64,000 nucleotides of DNA from Cytobacillus citreus (GTDB lineage Bacteria; Bacillota; Bacilli; Bacillales; Cytobacillaceae): assembly GCF_018343665.1 (NCBI RefSeq), contig NZ_JAGYPM010000001.1, positions 221,239 through 285,238 on the forward strand, written 5' to 3'. Shown here in pieces: positions 24,934 through 35,056 of this stretch. The number at the start of each line of letters is the position of its first letter. The first letter of the stretch is position 1. Both the position numbers and the translations under genes were made by a program. The notes below the pieces were generated by a model, which saw only the letters and a program-made list of their open reading frames with translations, did not search any database and was not told where the DNA came from.

Positions 24934-27546
24934 ATGGATATTAACAAAATGACAGAACGGATGCAGGATGGCTTCATGACTGCGCAAAATATTGCTATCC
25001 GAGAGCATCATCAAGAGGTAGACGACGTCCACTTATTTTTAGCACTTTTAGAACAAGACAATAGTTTGATGACATCAATTCTGCAAAAAATACATGTTTC
25101 GACTGACAAATTAGTTAGTGATCTGCAGCAGCTTTTAAGAAAAAAACCGCAAGTATCTGGTACTGGGATTGAGCAAGGAAAGCTGTATATTACAGGGAAT
25201 CTACAACGGATATTAGCTGAAGCAGATTCAATCATGAAGGATCTTGGTGACGATTACCTCTCAGTTGAACATATTTTACTTGCCGCTATTTTATCAAAAT
25301 CAGACGTTGCGGATATTTTAAAGCAAATAGGTGTGAATAGGGAAACGCTGGAGCTAGCAATTAAAGATATAAGGGGGAATCAAAGAGTGGCATCTCAAAA
25401 TCCAGAAGCTACATATGATTCATTAAAAAAATATGGCAGGGATTTAGTCGCAGAAGTAAAGGCTGGAAAGGTTGATCCTGTAATAGGAAGGGATAGTGAA
25501 ATCAGGAATGTAATCAGAATTCTTTCAAGAAAAACAAAGAATAATCCAGTATTAATAGGAGAGCCTGGTGTTGGTAAAACTGCGATAGTGGAAGGATTGG
25601 CTCAAAGAATTGTACGTAGAGATGTGCCTGAAGGATTAAAGGATAAAACAATTTTTTCTCTTGATATGAGCGCCCTAATAGCTGGAGCGAAATTTAGAGG
25701 GGAATTTGAAGAGCGCCTCAAAGCTGTTTTAAATGAAATTAGAAAAAGTGAAGGACGAATTCTTCTATTTATTGATGAGATTCATACCATTGTAGGAGCA
25801 GGGAAAACAGAAGGAGCCATGGATGCGGGAAATATGCTGAAGCCTATGCTCGCTCGAGGTGAACTACATTGTATCGGTGCGACTACATTAGATGAGCATA
25901 GAAAATACATTGAAAAGGATCCTGCGTTAGAAAGGCGATTTCAGCAAGTACTCGTTCAGGAGCCAAATGTGGAGGATTCCATTTCCATTTTGAGAGGATT
26001 AAAAGAAAGATATGAAATCCATCATGGAGTAAATATTCATGATCGGGCCTTAGTTGCTGCAGTTACATTATCTGACAGATACATTTCTGATCGATTTCTT
26101 CCAGATAAGGCCATTGATTTAGTTGACGAAGCATGTGCAATGATCAGAACAGAAATTGATTCAATGCCTTCAGAGTTAGATGAAGTGACGAGAAGAGTTA
26201 TGCAGCTTGAAATTGAAGAAGCGGCATTGAGGAAAGAAAGTGACGAGGCAAGTAAATCAAGGCTGTTGTCCTTACAAAAGGAATTGGCAGAACAAAAGGA
26301 AAAAGCTTATACAATGAAGGCCAAATGGCAGCTTGAAAAAGAAGGTATTCAAAAGGTGCAAGAAAAAAGAGAGATACTTGAAAAAATGCGCCGTGAGCTT
26401 GAAGAAGCAGAAAATGAATATAATTTAAATAAAGCTGCAGAGCTCCGTCATGGAAAAATTCCTGCACTAGAAAAAGAATTAAAACAGCTTGAGCAGGAAG
26501 TGAATGAGAATGAAGGGGAAAGACTATTAAGAGAAGTAGTAACGGAAGAAGAAATTGCTAATATCGTCGCAAGATGGACAGGTATTCCCGTTGTTAAGCT
26601 TGTGGAAGGTGAACGAGATAAGCTTTTACGATTAGAAAGCATCTTGCATGAACGTGTTATTGGGCAAGATGAAGCGGTTCAGCTTGTTTCTGATGCAGTC
26701 CTTCGTGCAAGAGCGGGAATCAAAGATCCAAACCGTCCAATCGGTTCATTCATTTTTCTTGGCCCAACAGGTGTAGGGAAGACGGAGCTAGCGAAGGCGT
26801 TAGCACAAAGCCTGTTTGATAGTGATGAACAAATGATTCGCATCGATATGTCTGAATATATGGAGAAGCATGCTGTTTCAAGATTGATTGGTGCCCCTCC
26901 AGGATATGTTGGATACGAAGAGGGCGGCCAGTTGACTGAAGCGGTCCGCAGGAAGCCATATTCGGTTATATTGCTAGATGAAATTGAAAAGGCTCATCCT
27001 GAGGTTTTTAATATTCTCCTACAAATGCTTGATGATGGAAGAATTACGGACTCACAAGGAAGAACGGTAGACTTTAAAAATACAGTCATCATCATGACCT
27101 CTAATATTGGGTCACAATTCCTGCTTGAACGCGTTAGTGTAGAAGAACATATAAATGAAGAAACTCGGAATAAAGTGATGGGGCATTTACGAGGTCACTT
27201 CCGTCCAGAGTTTTTAAATAGAGTAGATGAGATCATTTTATTCAAGCCTCTTTCTATAAATAATATTAAAGAGATTGTTGCAAAGCTAATCGATCAGCTC
27301 CAAGCTCGATTATCTGATCAACATATTCAATTAAATATTACAGATGATGCAAAAGTTTTTATTGCTGAAAATGGATTTGATCCAATCTATGGTGCAAGAC
27401 CGTTAAAACGCTATATTCAAAGAAATGTCGAAACGATATTGGCTAAAAAAATCATTGCTGGGCAAATTAAAGATAATTCTGAAGTTAATATTTCAATCGA
27501 TAACGGTGAAGTCGACTTGAGCATTCATGAAAAAAAGTCATCCTGA
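24934..27546 (+). CDS. clpB: ATP-dependent disaggregase ClpB
   Basis: 870-residue Hsp100 chaperone that works with DnaK to dissolve protein aggregates. Order: N-terminal Clp domain (1-145), first AAA domain with Walker [14 protein letters not shown] (about 207), a long coiled middle domain (about 410-530, rich in Glu/Lys heptads), second AAA domain with [14 protein letters not shown] (about 610), and the C-terminal D2-small domain. There is no ClpP-binding IGF loop obvious, as expected for ClpB. ATG at 24934 follows AAAAAGGAGG. B. subtilis 168 lacks clpB, so this is a difference from that genome. It is controlled by the CtsR site upstream and ended by a strong terminator. Confidence 0.97.
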   Translation: MDINKMTERMQDGFMTAQNIAIREHHQEVDDVHLFLALLEQDNSLMTSILQKIHVSTDKLVSDLQQLLRKKPQVSGTGIEQGKLYITGNLQRILAEADSIMKDLGDDYLSVEHILLAAILSKSDVADILKQIGVNRETLELAIKDIRGNQRVASQNPEATYDSLKKYGRDLVAEVKAGKVDPVIGRDSEIRNVIRILSRKTKNNPVLIGEPGVGKTAIVEGLAQRIVRRDVPEGLKDKTIFSLDMSALIAGAKFRGEFEERLKAVLNEIRKSEGRILLFIDEIHTIVGAGKTEGAMDAGNMLKPMLARGELHCIGATTLDEHRKYIEKDPALERRFQQVLVQEPNVEDSISILRGLKERYEIHHGVNIHDRALVAAVTLSDRYISDRFLPDKAIDLVDEACAMIRTEIDSMPSELDEVTRRVMQLEIEEAALRKESDEASKSRLLSLQKELAEQKEKAYTMKAKWQLEKEGIQKVQEKREILEKMRRELEEAENEYNLNKAAELRHGKIPALEKELKQLEQEVNENEGERLLREVVTEEEIANIVARWTGIPVVKLVEGERDKLLRLESILHERVIGQDEAVQLVSDAVLRARAGIKDPNRPIGSFIFLGPTGVGKTELAKALAQSLFDSDEQMIRIDMSEYMEKHAVSRLIGAPPGYVGYEEGGQLTEAVRRKPYSVILLDEIEKAHPEVFNILLQMLDDGRITDSQGRTVDFKNTVIIMTSNIGSQFLLERVSVEEHINEETRNKVMGHLRGHFRPEFLNRVDEIILFKPLSINNIKEIVAKLIDQLQARLSDQHIQLNITDDAKVFIAENGFDPIYGARPLKRYIQRNVETILAKKIIAGQIKDNSEVNISIDNGEVDLSIHEKKSS

Positions 27547-27564
27547 GAATCAGGATGACTTTTT
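27534..27564 (+). terminator. Terminator of clpB
   Basis: Perfect 12-bp stem AAGTCATCCTGA / TCAGGATGACTT with a GAA loop and TTTT tail; the stem overlaps the last codons of clpB. Confidence 0.9.
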
Positions 27565-27594
27565 ACTAGCTTCAAAAGGAACTAGTACTTTTCA

Positions 27595-27650
27595 TTGTCT
27601 AAATCCAGCGCCTTCGGAACAATCTGAACTTTGATTGTTGCAAAGGGGAT
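27595..27650 (+). repeat. Decayed trace of repeat family A
   Basis: TGTCTAAATCCAGCGCCTTCGGAACAATC resembles the two ends of family A brought together (TGTCTAGCTCCAGC and GAACAAT), with no long interior. Short and diverged, so assignment is tentative. Confidence 0.4.
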
Positions 27651-27660
27651 TACGAATTTC

Positions 27661-27861
27661 TTAATGTAAACCCTCTTTTTCAGTTGGTCCAGCAGGAATT
27701 ATGGAAGTTACAACAAAAATTAAAAGTGTTAATGCTACTCCAAGTATAGAAGCAGTTTTAAAATCATAAGAAACAGCAATCATTGAACTAACAACGTAAG
27801 TTACCATTTGAACAAGTAGAAAAGTCCAGAAAAATGTCCAAAAGAATCTCATCTTTCTCAC
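27661..27861 (-). CDS. yjzD: YjzD-like small membrane protein (DUF2929)
   Basis: 66-residue protein with two hydrophobic helices (about 8-30 and 38-57). It begins MRKMRFFWTFFWTFLLVQMV and has the IIPAGPTEKE-type polar tail, matching the YjzD/DUF2929 family. Function unknown. ATG is preceded by GGTGAGAAAG. It is convergent with clpB and divergent from yjaU, in the B. subtilis order. Confidence 0.85.
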   Translation of the reverse strand: MRKMRFFWTFFWTFLLVQMVTYVVSSMIAVSYDFKTASILGVALTLLIFVVTSIIPAGPTEKEGLH

Positions 27862-28184
27862 CTCAACATTTTAAAATCCCTTATCATATTACCATATGGT
27901 GCATAATTAATAAACGTCTATACTGAAATTGATATTAACTTTATGCAATTTTTTGGATAAAGTCCAATTTCATGCTGAATTAAACTAAAGCCTCCTACGG
28001 ATGCCACAGATGACACAGATATTATAAGGAGAGTAATCAAGCAAGCTCGAATCAAAATCGGGATAAAATTACCCATAGGGGTAAATAATCAGATAGTTTC
28101 TATGAAAATTTAGGCAAATCCCCGTTCATTTTATGTGAACCTTCATACATTATTATGAACTATGGCGTAAAGGAGTAAATAAAA
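27862..28184. other. Intergenic region between divergent yjzD and yjaU
   Basis: 323 AT-rich bases with no convincing small gene, repeat copy or hairpin terminator. It must contain the yjzD promoter on - and the yjaU promoter on +; no sharply defined box was seen. GGCGTAAAGGAG just before 28185 is the yjaU ribosome binding site. Confidence 0.5.
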
Positions 28185-28925
28185 ATGGAAAGCCGGAACT
28201 TTAAATTGGATACCGAGTGGAATATGATCCATTATCCTAATAAGCCAAATGGTTTCGGTATCCTAATCATCGGTGATGAAAAGCACTTTGTAACTGATAA
28301 AGGAAGTTTTTGGACACAGAACGAGGGGAAAATAGAGTTATTGAAAAAATTTAAAGAATCGGGCTATACGATTTTTTATTCCAATTTATATGGAAAGAAT
28401 TGGGGGAACGATAAGGCAGTAAGATTAGCAAGAAGATTGTATGAGCATGTGATTCGTTCGGAAATTTTAAATGGAAAAATTCATTTGCTTGCAGAAGGAA
28501 TGGGGGCATTAATTGCTTTAAAATTAATGGATGAAATGGGTCCCGGTTTTATTCGCACATGTGTATTAATAAACCCAATTATATCCCTTAAAGACCATTT
28601 GGAAATGGAAAAAGAGCATAAATTTTTTTATAAAAACTTATTAAAAGAAATTGCCACTGCATTTCAAATAGATTTACCGAAAGTTGAAAATGAAATAAAG
28701 AACAAAAAGGAATGTTTTGAGGATACAGGGAATATACCAGTAAGAATCATTCATATTTTGTCAAATGCAAGGACATATAACCAATCTAAACATATAAAGA
28801 GTCTATTAGAAAAATGGAAGGAAAAAGAGCCTCCTGTATCCATTTGCTTCTTATTGCCTGAAAAAAAGCAATCCATTGGTTTCCAAATCGTTCATTTTAT
28901 GAAAAAAAATGAAATGACATTATAA
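28185..28925 (+). CDS. yjaU: YjaU, alpha/beta-hydrolase-like protein without nucleophile
   Basis: 246-residue protein in the yjaU position, with an alpha/beta-hydrolase look: beta strand GFGILIIGDEKHF near the start, and HLLAEGMGALIALKL (about 103-117) where the nucleophile elbow G-x-S-x-G should be. Here the serine position is glycine, so ordinary esterase chemistry is unlikely. It is followed by yjaV, med and comZ on the same strand, the competence-linked cluster of Bacillus. No function is known to me. ATG follows AAAGGAGT. Confidence 0.75.
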   Translation: MESRNFKLDTEWNMIHYPNKPNGFGILIIGDEKHFVTDKGSFWTQNEGKIELLKKFKESGYTIFYSNLYGKNWGNDKAVRLARRLYEHVIRSEILNGKIHLLAEGMGALIALKLMDEMGPGFIRTCVLINPIISLKDHLEMEKEHKFFYKNLLKEIATAFQIDLPKVENEIKNKKECFEDTGNIPVRIIHILSNARTYNQSKHIKSLLEKWKEKEPPVSICFLLPEKKQSIGFQIVHFMKKNEMTL

Positions 28926-29011
28926 TCATTCTCATATGCTGAAATCAAATAAGAAATAATTAAATGTGATGAAACATAGGATACTCTTTAGAATGGTATG
29001 GGGGGATTTTT

Positions 29012-29836
29012 TTGGACAGTGCAGTTATCATTGGAGCATTCGAATTTTTAGGATTTCATTTTTGTCAGACTTTATTAGAGAGGGGATACGAAGTAACAGG
29101 AGTTCATTTAGATAATGGTGAGGATGATGCAATTCTAATAGAAAAACGCTTGGAAATAGGAAGGAATGCAAACTTTAAAGAAGAAGCATTTTCAGACTGG
29201 CTAAACTGTGACAGCATTAGTGAACAAACACTAATCCTTATAGATTTTTATGACTATTTCATCAATCGCCATACTGATTTTTTCGAAAAACTCCATTTGC
29301 TTGAAACCTATTTAATAAATAACGAAAAAAATATAATAGAAACAGATTCACGAGTTGTTTCCCTTCTACCTGTTCAATGGCTTCAACAAATGAGTGACAA
29401 AATCGATCATATCCTTCAAAAAGAAGCTATCAGTCATCGTATCTATCTCCCTTCCATATATGGTCCATGGCAATCAAGCGCATTTATATTTCAGCAATAC
29501 TTATTAAAAAGCATGATTCCTGATACAAGGATTTCAATAAATGATCGTGAATGGTTCCACGATACACTATACATTGAAGATATTGTAGATCCTATTTTAA
29601 TGTTGGCGGAAAAAACGTCAGCTTCTAGTATTCTTAAAAGTGAGGATCCAAATCATTGGAGGAAATGTGCAGATTACCTTTCTATTCCCAATGAGGAAGA
29701 TAAATTTAAACATCACAATGGGACACTTAATACCACGCATATAAATATAATAATAGTTAAAAGTCATTTCCTTTTTTCAGAAGGAATAGAAAAACAAAAA
29801 CGGCATTTAAAGTTATTGCAAGCAGGACGAATATGA
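29012..29836 (+). CDS. yjaV: YjaV, degenerate NAD-dependent epimerase-like protein
   Basis: 274-residue protein related to extended short-chain dehydrogenases (sugar epimerases). It starts with a Rossmann strand, but the glycine motif is weak (IIGAFEFLGFHFCQ). It keeps YLPSIYGPWQ (about 149-158), typical of the family, but the catalytic YxxxK is not found in the expected region (VQWLQQMSDKID). It may bind a nucleotide without catalysing. Starts with TTG at 29012 after GGGGGA. It lies between yjaU and med, as in B. subtilis. Function unknown. Confidence 0.72.
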   Translation: MDSAVIIGAFEFLGFHFCQTLLERGYEVTGVHLDNGEDDAILIEKRLEIGRNANFKEEAFSDWLNCDSISEQTLILIDFYDYFINRHTDFFEKLHLLETYLINNEKNIIETDSRVVSLLPVQWLQQMSDKIDHILQKEAISHRIYLPSIYGPWQSSAFIFQQYLLKSMIPDTRISINDREWFHDTLYIEDIVDPILMLAEKTSASSILKSEDPNHWRKCADYLSIPNEEDKFKHHNGTLNTTHINIIIVKSHFLFSEGIEKQKRHLKLLQAGRI

Positions 29837-29954
29837 AGGATAGGAAAAAAGTCTTTTCAAATTTTGCTTATTAAGGGTAGAATAAAAAGTGTTGGATGAA
29901 TATGGTGAAATGAAAATATTATGCGGCTATTACGGAGAGGCGGATCAAAGGGAG

Positions 29955-30914
29955 ATGCAAAAATTATTTGCACAATTTGGGATTCTTCTTTTATGCCTTC
30001 TTTTATTGGCCTCCTGTGGACAAGCAATGTCTTCAGGTAATCTTAAGAAAGCAGGCTTACTAATCCCTGATACTATTAATGATCAGGTGTGGGGAACAAC
30101 GGGCTATAAAGGAATGTTAAAGATTCAATCCCACCATAATATAGATGTTTACTATAAAGAGGGCATGAATTCACAATTGGTTGTGGAACGTGCTGTTAAA
30201 GAATTTGACCAGAAAGGTGTTAACATCATTTTCGGTCATGGAAATGAATATGCGGAATATTTTAATGAAATTTCTCCAAAGTATCCAAATATTCATTTTG
30301 TTAGCTTCAACGGAAATGCTGAAAACTCGAATACAACAAGTTTAAATTTTGAAGCATATGCAATGGGTTTTTTTGGCGGAATGATCGCTGGACATATGAC
30401 AAAAACAGACACCGTTGGAATCATCGCTGCTTATGAGTGGCAGCCTGAAATCGAAGGCTTTTACGAAGGAGCAAATTTTGAGAATAAAAACGTTAATGTC
30501 ATAATTGAATATGTTGGTAATTGGGATAATGTTAAAAAGGCGATTGAACTTTTGGATAAAGTACTTGCAAAAGGTGTAGATGTTGTTTATCCAGCAGGGG
30601 ATGGCTATAATGTTCCCGTTATTGAAGAGGTCAAAGAAAAAGGACACTATGCTATTGGGTATATATCGGACCAATCAGATCTTGGAAAATCTGCAGTATT
30701 AACAAGTACGGTGCAGCATGTAGATGTTCTATATGAATTAGTGGCAGATATGTTTGATAAAGGGGAACTAAAATCTGGAAATCTTTCATTCGATTTTCAA
30801 GATGATGTCATCACTTTAGGAAAATTTAGTTCTGACGTGGATCAAGAGTTTATTGAAAAAATAAATAAAGCAATTGAAGATTATAAAAAAACGGGAAAAC
30901 TACCAAACGAATAA
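29955..30914 (+). CDS. med: Med, BMP-family lipoprotein and positive regulator of comK
   Basis: 319-residue member of the basic membrane protein (PnrA/BMP) family of substrate-binding lipoproteins. A lipobox (LLLASCG) follows a hydrophobic segment at residues ~8-20. The body has VWGTTGYKGML, FGHGNEYAEYF, MGFFGGMIAGHM and VVYPAGDGYNVPVIEE, and matches B. subtilis Med, which raises comK expression. The open frame extends to a GTG at 29889; ATG 29955 gives the standard short signal peptide, but its AAAGGGAG is very close, so the start is uncertain. comZ follows after 27 bases. Confidence 0.9.
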   Translation: MQKLFAQFGILLLCLLLLASCGQAMSSGNLKKAGLLIPDTINDQVWGTTGYKGMLKIQSHHNIDVYYKEGMNSQLVVERAVKEFDQKGVNIIFGHGNEYAEYFNEISPKYPNIHFVSFNGNAENSNTTSLNFEAYAMGFFGGMIAGHMTKTDTVGIIAAYEWQPEIEGFYEGANFENKNVNVIIEYVGNWDNVKKAIELLDKVLAKGVDVVYPAGDGYNVPVIEEVKEKGHYAIGYISDQSDLGKSAVLTSTVQHVDVLYELVADMFDKGELKSGNLSFDFQDDVITLGKFSSDVDQEFIEKINKAIEDYKKTGKLPNE

Positions 30915-30941
30915 TGCAACTTTTGAGGAGGTAAAATTACT

Positions 30942-31136
30942 ATGCAATCAACAGATAAAACAATGGAATTTATGCAAATTGCGATGAAACATTTACCTGA
31001 AGCAAAACAACAATTAGAAAATGCGGGTATTGAATTATCATTAGATATGATTCAGCCCTTCATGAACCTTTTTACTAAGGTTATGAACGAGGCCTATGAA
31101 ATGGGCAAGGCAGATGCTCTTGCTGATAAGGAATAG
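30942..31136 (+). CDS. comZ: ComZ, competence comG regulator
   Basis: 64-residue protein matching ComZ, which in B. subtilis lowers transcription of the comG DNA-uptake operon. It is helical, with a leucine-zipper-like stretch (about 12-40) and a NEAYEMGKADALAD C-terminus. ATG follows TTGAGGAGGT. It forms an operon with med (27-base gap), ending in a GGCCGG hairpin whose T tract merges with a family C repeat. Not DNA-binding by any motif I can see. Confidence 0.88.
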   Translation: MQSTDKTMEFMQIAMKHLPEAKQQLENAGIELSLDMIQPFMNLFTKVMNEAYEMGKADALADKE

Positions 31137-31139
31137 AAT

Positions 31140-31172
31140 GAACCGGTCTTTTCGAGGAAGGCCGGTTTTTTA
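31140..31172 (+). terminator. Terminator of med-comZ
   Basis: AACCGGTCTT / AAGGCCGGTT (one G-T pair) with a 7-base loop is followed by TTTTTT. The T tract is also the left edge of the family C element. Confidence 0.8.
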
Positions 31173-31443
31173 TCGCAGATTAACGGGCAGTAAGACCCCC
31201 ACTTCAAGGTTACGAGAGAATCAAAGAAACCTAAGTGGGGATCAACTGCCCGTAAAGGCCCGACGACGGACACGATGTCCTAGTCAGGCGAAAGCCACAG
31301 GACGTGGCGTTTTGAGCGTGATTGGTTCAACTAACCATCAGCGGGGGATGGAAGCCGACTAAGAACGCCACGTCCTGTGGCAACGTCGGCACTAGCACGT
31401 CCTGTGCGTCGAAAAACCCACACTGATGGAAGTTTCACTTTAT
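31169..31443 (+). repeat. Dispersed repeat family C, full 275-bp copy
   Basis: Nearly identical to 51648-51923 (about 12 mismatches, no indels seen). It contains a long stem ACGGGCAGT...ACTGCCCGT with an inner CCCCACTT/AAGTGGGG stem. It also has an 18-bp perfect inverted repeat (31294-31311 with 31364-31381; core GCCACAGGACGTGGC), small hairpins GGACA-CGA-TGTCC and GCAC-GTCCT-GTGC, and the conserved ATTGGTTCAACTAACCAT. No reading frame or terminal inverted repeat. Confidence 0.9.
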
Positions 31444-31666
31444 GAATTTTTTCTTAAAATTTGGTCTATAGGGACTAACTTTATGATACAAGGATTACAG
31501 AATTGACGAGAATAGCAATTTTGTTCATCAGTTCAGCAATATTAATGTTGGTGGTGACCAATTAATTATTTAAATTTCGATCAATCTATGTTGTTTGTTT
31601 TGGTAAATGTATGCAGCAAAATGATTGAAAGTAAAGAGAGTAATGGTTGCGAACTAACCTATTAAT

Positions 31667-31695
31667 TTGATAAAATTAGTACCAAGTCATAATAA
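31667..31695 (+). promoter_or_regulatory. fabHA-fabF promoter with FapR site
   Basis: TTGATA (31667-31672), a 17-base spacer and TAATAA (31690-31695) form a SigA-type promoter. Overlapping it is ATTAGTACCAAGTCATAAT (31675-31693), close to the FapR operator. FapR represses fatty-acid synthesis genes until malonyl-CoA rises, so these genes should be under that control. Confidence 0.82.
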
Positions 31696-31776
31696 TTGAT
31701 AATAAAATAGAAAAAATGCTTAATTAAAATAGCTTGTCTCGAACAGGAATCAGAATAAGGAAAAGGGAGTGGCTCA

Positions 31777-32709
31777 ATGAATGCAGGAATTTTAGGAATG
31801 GGCAGATGTCTGCCTGAGAAAATTCTCACTAATCAAGATTTAGAAAAAATGGTTGAAACTTCAGATGAATGGATTAGGACGAGAACAGGTATCGAAGAAA
31901 GAAGAATTGCAGATGATGACACAAATACATCGGATCTTGCATATGAAGCTGCTAAAAACGCTTTAGCTAACGCGAACATTTCTCCTGAAGATATTGATTT
32001 AATCTTGGTTGCAACTGTAACATCAGATCATCCGTTTCCATCCGTTGCGTGCTTCCTTCAGGAGAGGTTAGGTGCATTTAATGCTGCAGCGATGGACATT
32101 AGTGCTGCATGCGCAGGCTTCATGTATGGTATGATTACAGCAAAACAATTTATTGAAACGGGAGCTTATAAACATATCTTAGTTGTGGGTGTCGAAAAGC
32201 TTTCAAGAATTACGGATTGGGAAGACCGAAATACAGCTGTTTTATTTGGGGATGGTGCAGGGGCAGCGATTATTGGTCCGGTTTCGGAAGGAAGAGGAAT
32301 TCTTTCTTTTGAACTTGGTGCAGATGGAACAGGAGCAAAGCATTTATATCAGGACGAATACATCATTATGAACGGTCGTGAAGTTTTTAAATTCGCAGTC
32401 CGTCAAATGGGAGAAAGCTGTATCCATGTTTTAGAAAAAGCTGGCCTTTCAAAAGAAGATGTTGATTTACTCATCCCTCATCAGGCGAATATTCGCATTA
32501 TGGAAGCTGCTAGACAACGGCTTGAACTGCCAGAGGAGAAAATGTCAAAGACAGTTCATAAATATGGAAATACTTCCTCGTCTTCAATTCCAATTGCACT
32601 TGTTGAGGAGTTGGAAGCTGGTAAAGTAAAGGATGATGATTTAATCGTTATGGTTGGCTTCGGCGGCGGCTTGACATGGGGAGCCATTGCCTTACGATGG
32701 GGAAGATAA
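31777..32709 (+). CDS. fabHA: Beta-ketoacyl-ACP synthase III FabHA
   Basis: 310-residue enzyme that starts fatty-acid synthesis by joining an acyl-CoA (branched primers in Bacillus) to malonyl-ACP. The catalytic Cys112 is in [12 protein letters not shown], the His in [11 protein letters not shown] (about 235) and the Asn in [11 protein letters not shown] (about 266), so the triad is complete. [10 protein letters not shown] closes the protein. ATG follows AAAGGGAG. It forms an operon with fabF (54-base gap) behind a FapR-type site. Confidence 0.97.
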   Translation: MNAGILGMGRCLPEKILTNQDLEKMVETSDEWIRTRTGIEERRIADDDTNTSDLAYEAAKNALANANISPEDIDLILVATVTSDHPFPSVACFLQERLGAFNAAAMDISAACAGFMYGMITAKQFIETGAYKHILVVGVEKLSRITDWEDRNTAVLFGDGAGAAIIGPVSEGRGILSFELGADGTGAKHLYQDEYIIMNGREVFKFAVRQMGESCIHVLEKAGLSKEDVDLLIPHQANIRIMEAARQRLELPEEKMSKTVHKYGNTSSSSIPIALVEELEAGKVKDDDLIVMVGFGGGLTWGAIALRWGR

Positions 32710-32763
32710 TAACATTATTCATAAAAAATTAATGATTACTAACTAGATGGCAAAGGAGATATT

Positions 32764-34008
32764 ATGAGCATGAATAAAAGAAGAGTCGTCATTACAGGTA
32801 TTGGAGCTGTAACACCGCTTGGAAATGACGCTGAAACAACTTGGAAAAATGCTTTAGCTGGAGTAAGTGGAGTCGGTCCATTGACACGGTTGAATGCAGA
32901 TGAATATCCTGCTAAGGTTGCTGCAGAGGTAAAGGATTTTAATGCAGAATTATTTATCGATAAAAAAGATGCTAGAAAGATGGATCGCTTTACTCATTAT
33001 GCAGTTGCTGCCTCATTAATGGCGGTGAAAGATGCAAATTTAACGATTAATGAAGAAAACGCACATCGCATCGGTGTATGGATTGGCTCTGGGATCGGTG
33101 GTATGGAGACGTTTGAAAATCAATATGAGACATTTCTAAATCGAGGATACAGAAGAGTAAGCCCATTCTTTGTTCCCATGATGATTCCTGATATGGCAAC
33201 AGGGCAAGTATCTATTACGTTAGGGGCTAAAGGATTTAACTCTTGTACAGTTACTGCATGTGCAACAGGAACAAATTCTATTGGTGATGCATTTAAAGTA
33301 ATCCAGCGTGGGGATGCAGATGCGATGGTATCAGGTGGAGCTGAAGCACCAATTACGAAAATGTCGGTTGCAGGATTCTGTGCAAATACAGCCCTTTCTA
33401 CAAATCCTGATCCGAAAACGGCAAGCCGTCCATTTGATAAAAATAGGGATGGATTTGTCATTGGAGAAGGTGCAGGAATCGTTGTTTTAGAAGAACTAGA
33501 GCATGCCCTTGCACGAGGTGCAAAAATTTATGCCGAGATTGTCGGTTACGGTGCAACAGGTGATGCTTACCATATTACTGCTCCGGCACCTGCAGGAGAA
33601 GGCGGGGCAAGAGCTATGAATATGGCCATTCAAGATGGTAACTTAAAGCCGGAGGAAATTGATTATGTGAATGCCCATGGCACGAGCACCGGCTATAATG
33701 ACAAATATGAAACATTAGCGATTAAGGAAGTATTCGGTGAGCATGCTTATAAACTTGCGGTAAGTTCAACAAAATCAATGACTGGCCACCTTCTAGGTGC
33801 AGCTGGCGGCGTCGAAGCTATTTTTACAGTTTTAGCTTTGAAGGAAGGTGAATTGCCGCCAACCATTAACCATGAGACACCAGATCCTGAATGTGATTTG
33901 GATTATGTTCCAAACGAATCGAGAAAGAAAGAAATAAAAGCGGCTTTAAGTAATTCATTAGGATTTGGCGGACATAACGCAACAATTGTATTTAAAAAAT
34001 ACGAATAA
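32764..34008 (+). CDS. fabF: Beta-ketoacyl-ACP synthase II FabF
   Basis: 414-residue elongation condensing enzyme of fatty-acid synthesis. The catalytic Cys166 is in [12 protein letters not shown], one His in [11 protein letters not shown] (about 303) and the other in [13 protein letters not shown] (about 340). [11 protein letters not shown] is the standard C-terminus. AAAGGAG precedes the ATG at 32764 (a second in-frame ATG two codons later is possible). It is closed by a very stable terminator. Confidence 0.97.
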   Translation: MSMNKRRVVITGIGAVTPLGNDAETTWKNALAGVSGVGPLTRLNADEYPAKVAAEVKDFNAELFIDKKDARKMDRFTHYAVAASLMAVKDANLTINEENAHRIGVWIGSGIGGMETFENQYETFLNRGYRRVSPFFVPMMIPDMATGQVSITLGAKGFNSCTVTACATGTNSIGDAFKVIQRGDADAMVSGGAEAPITKMSVAGFCANTALSTNPDPKTASRPFDKNRDGFVIGEGAGIVVLEELEHALARGAKIYAEIVGYGATGDAYHITAPAPAGEGGARAMNMAIQDGNLKPEEIDYVNAHGTSTGYNDKYETLAIKEVFGEHAYKLAVSSTKSMTGHLLGAAGGVEAIFTVLALKEGELPPTINHETPDPECDLDYVPNESRKKEIKAALSNSLGFGGHNATIVFKKYE

Positions 34009-34021
34009 TAACCTGATAAGA

Positions 34022-34069
34022 TGGGGTTGTCTCTAAGTCGATTTATCGACTTAGAGACAACCCTTTTGT
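34022..34069 (+). terminator. Strong terminator of fabHA-fabF
   Basis: 20-bp perfect stem from GGGTTGTCTCTAAGTCGAT to its complement around a 2-base loop, then CCTTTT. Confidence 0.88.
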
Positions 34070-34185
34070 GTTTCGTTTGCCTTTAGATGTTATGCTCCAT
34101 TTCGGTAGTACTATTTTTGGCCTTATTTTCAAGAACGGAAGAAATAAAACCACATAAACTAGAATGAAAGAATTTGTTTGCATGC

Positions 34186-35022
34186 ATGGCAAATCGAATA
34201 GGTGGTGGTTTCTTTGGGGTAGTTCGAACAGATAAATGGCTTGAAGAGGATTTCAATAATCCCATTAAAATCTGTGAAAGACTATTGAAAGTATTTTCAG
34301 AGGAAGAAGGTAAATCAGGTGCTATATACCAATATTTAAAGAAATTTGGAATGTACAAACCTAATAGGAGAAGCTTTGAATGCTTCGAGCAGCTTAAAAG
34401 AAGGGATTATTGGGGAAAGGCAGAAAGGATTTTGCGGAAATACGAGAAAAAATGGCGAGGTCCTAATATTCCAGTATACATTTTTCCGATTGAAGGGAAA
34501 AATTCTATTTTTTCTAAGACTCATAATTATAAGTCAGGCGTAGCTTTTAAAGATAAACTATTCCTATTTATATCACCATTTGATGATGATAGGGAACTAG
34601 AAGCTCTTTTTGTACACGAATACCACCATGTTTGCAGGCTTCATCATCTTAAAAAAAATAATGAGGCATTTACATTGCTCGACTCGATCATATTAGAAGG
34701 ACTTGCTGAACATGCTGTAGAGGAGTGCTGTGGGGAAAAGTATAAGGCAAAATGGTGTAATTATTATTCTAGAAAAGATATTTTATATTTTTGGGAAAGG
34801 TATTTGAAGCCGAAAATTAAGATAAAACAGAATTCCCAACTCCATGATGAAATTCTATTCGGAAAAAAATATTACCCAAAAATGCTTGGATACTCTTCGG
34901 GTTATGAAATCGTTTCCATGTACAAGGAGGAGACTGATTTTACATTAAAAGATTCTTTTCTTTTTCCGTCTGAACGCTTTATAACGGGCTTAAAAAATAA
35001 TAATCATCCAAATAATGTTTGA
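34186..35022 (+). CDS. yjaZ: YjaZ, predicted zinc protease-like protein (DUF2268)
   Basis: About 278-residue protein of the DUF2268/YjaZ family. The motif VHEYHHVCRLHH (about residue 143) is an HExxH zinc site, and EGLAEHAVEE (about 178) supplies the likely third ligand, as in gluzincin-like peptidases. In B. subtilis yjaZ also follows fabF. Substrate unknown. The start is unclear: ATG 34186 has only a weak upstream GAAAG, and the recognisable family start (VVRTDKWLEEDF) lies some 15 residues in. It ends in a good terminator. Confidence 0.8.
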   Translation: MANRIGGGFFGVVRTDKWLEEDFNNPIKICERLLKVFSEEEGKSGAIYQYLKKFGMYKPNRRSFECFEQLKRRDYWGKAERILRKYEKKWRGPNIPVYIFPIEGKNSIFSKTHNYKSGVAFKDKLFLFISPFDDDRELEALFVHEYHHVCRLHHLKKNNEAFTLLDSIILEGLAEHAVEECCGEKYKAKWCNYYSRKDILYFWERYLKPKIKIKQNSQLHDEILFGKKYYPKMLGYSSGYEIVSMYKEETDFTLKDSFLFPSERFITGLKNNNHPNNV

Positions 35023-35023
35023 A

Positions 35024-35056
35024 TTAGGCTGGGTAGTCCATCTATCCAGCCTATTC
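35024..35056 (+). terminator. Terminator of yjaZ
   Basis: Stem TAGGCTGGGTAG / CTATCCAGCCTA with a 5-base loop, followed by TTCTTGT. Confidence 0.75.

Noticed and set aside
31096-31362. 88-codon frame across comZ's end and the family C repeat
   Set aside because: It reads through the repeat's hairpins, is out of frame with comZ, and is explained by the GC-richer repeat sequence.
31169-31443. Family C as an insertion sequence
   Set aside because: No reading frame for a transposase, no terminal inverted repeats and no clear target duplication beyond a shared TTTAT that fails at the inverted copy.
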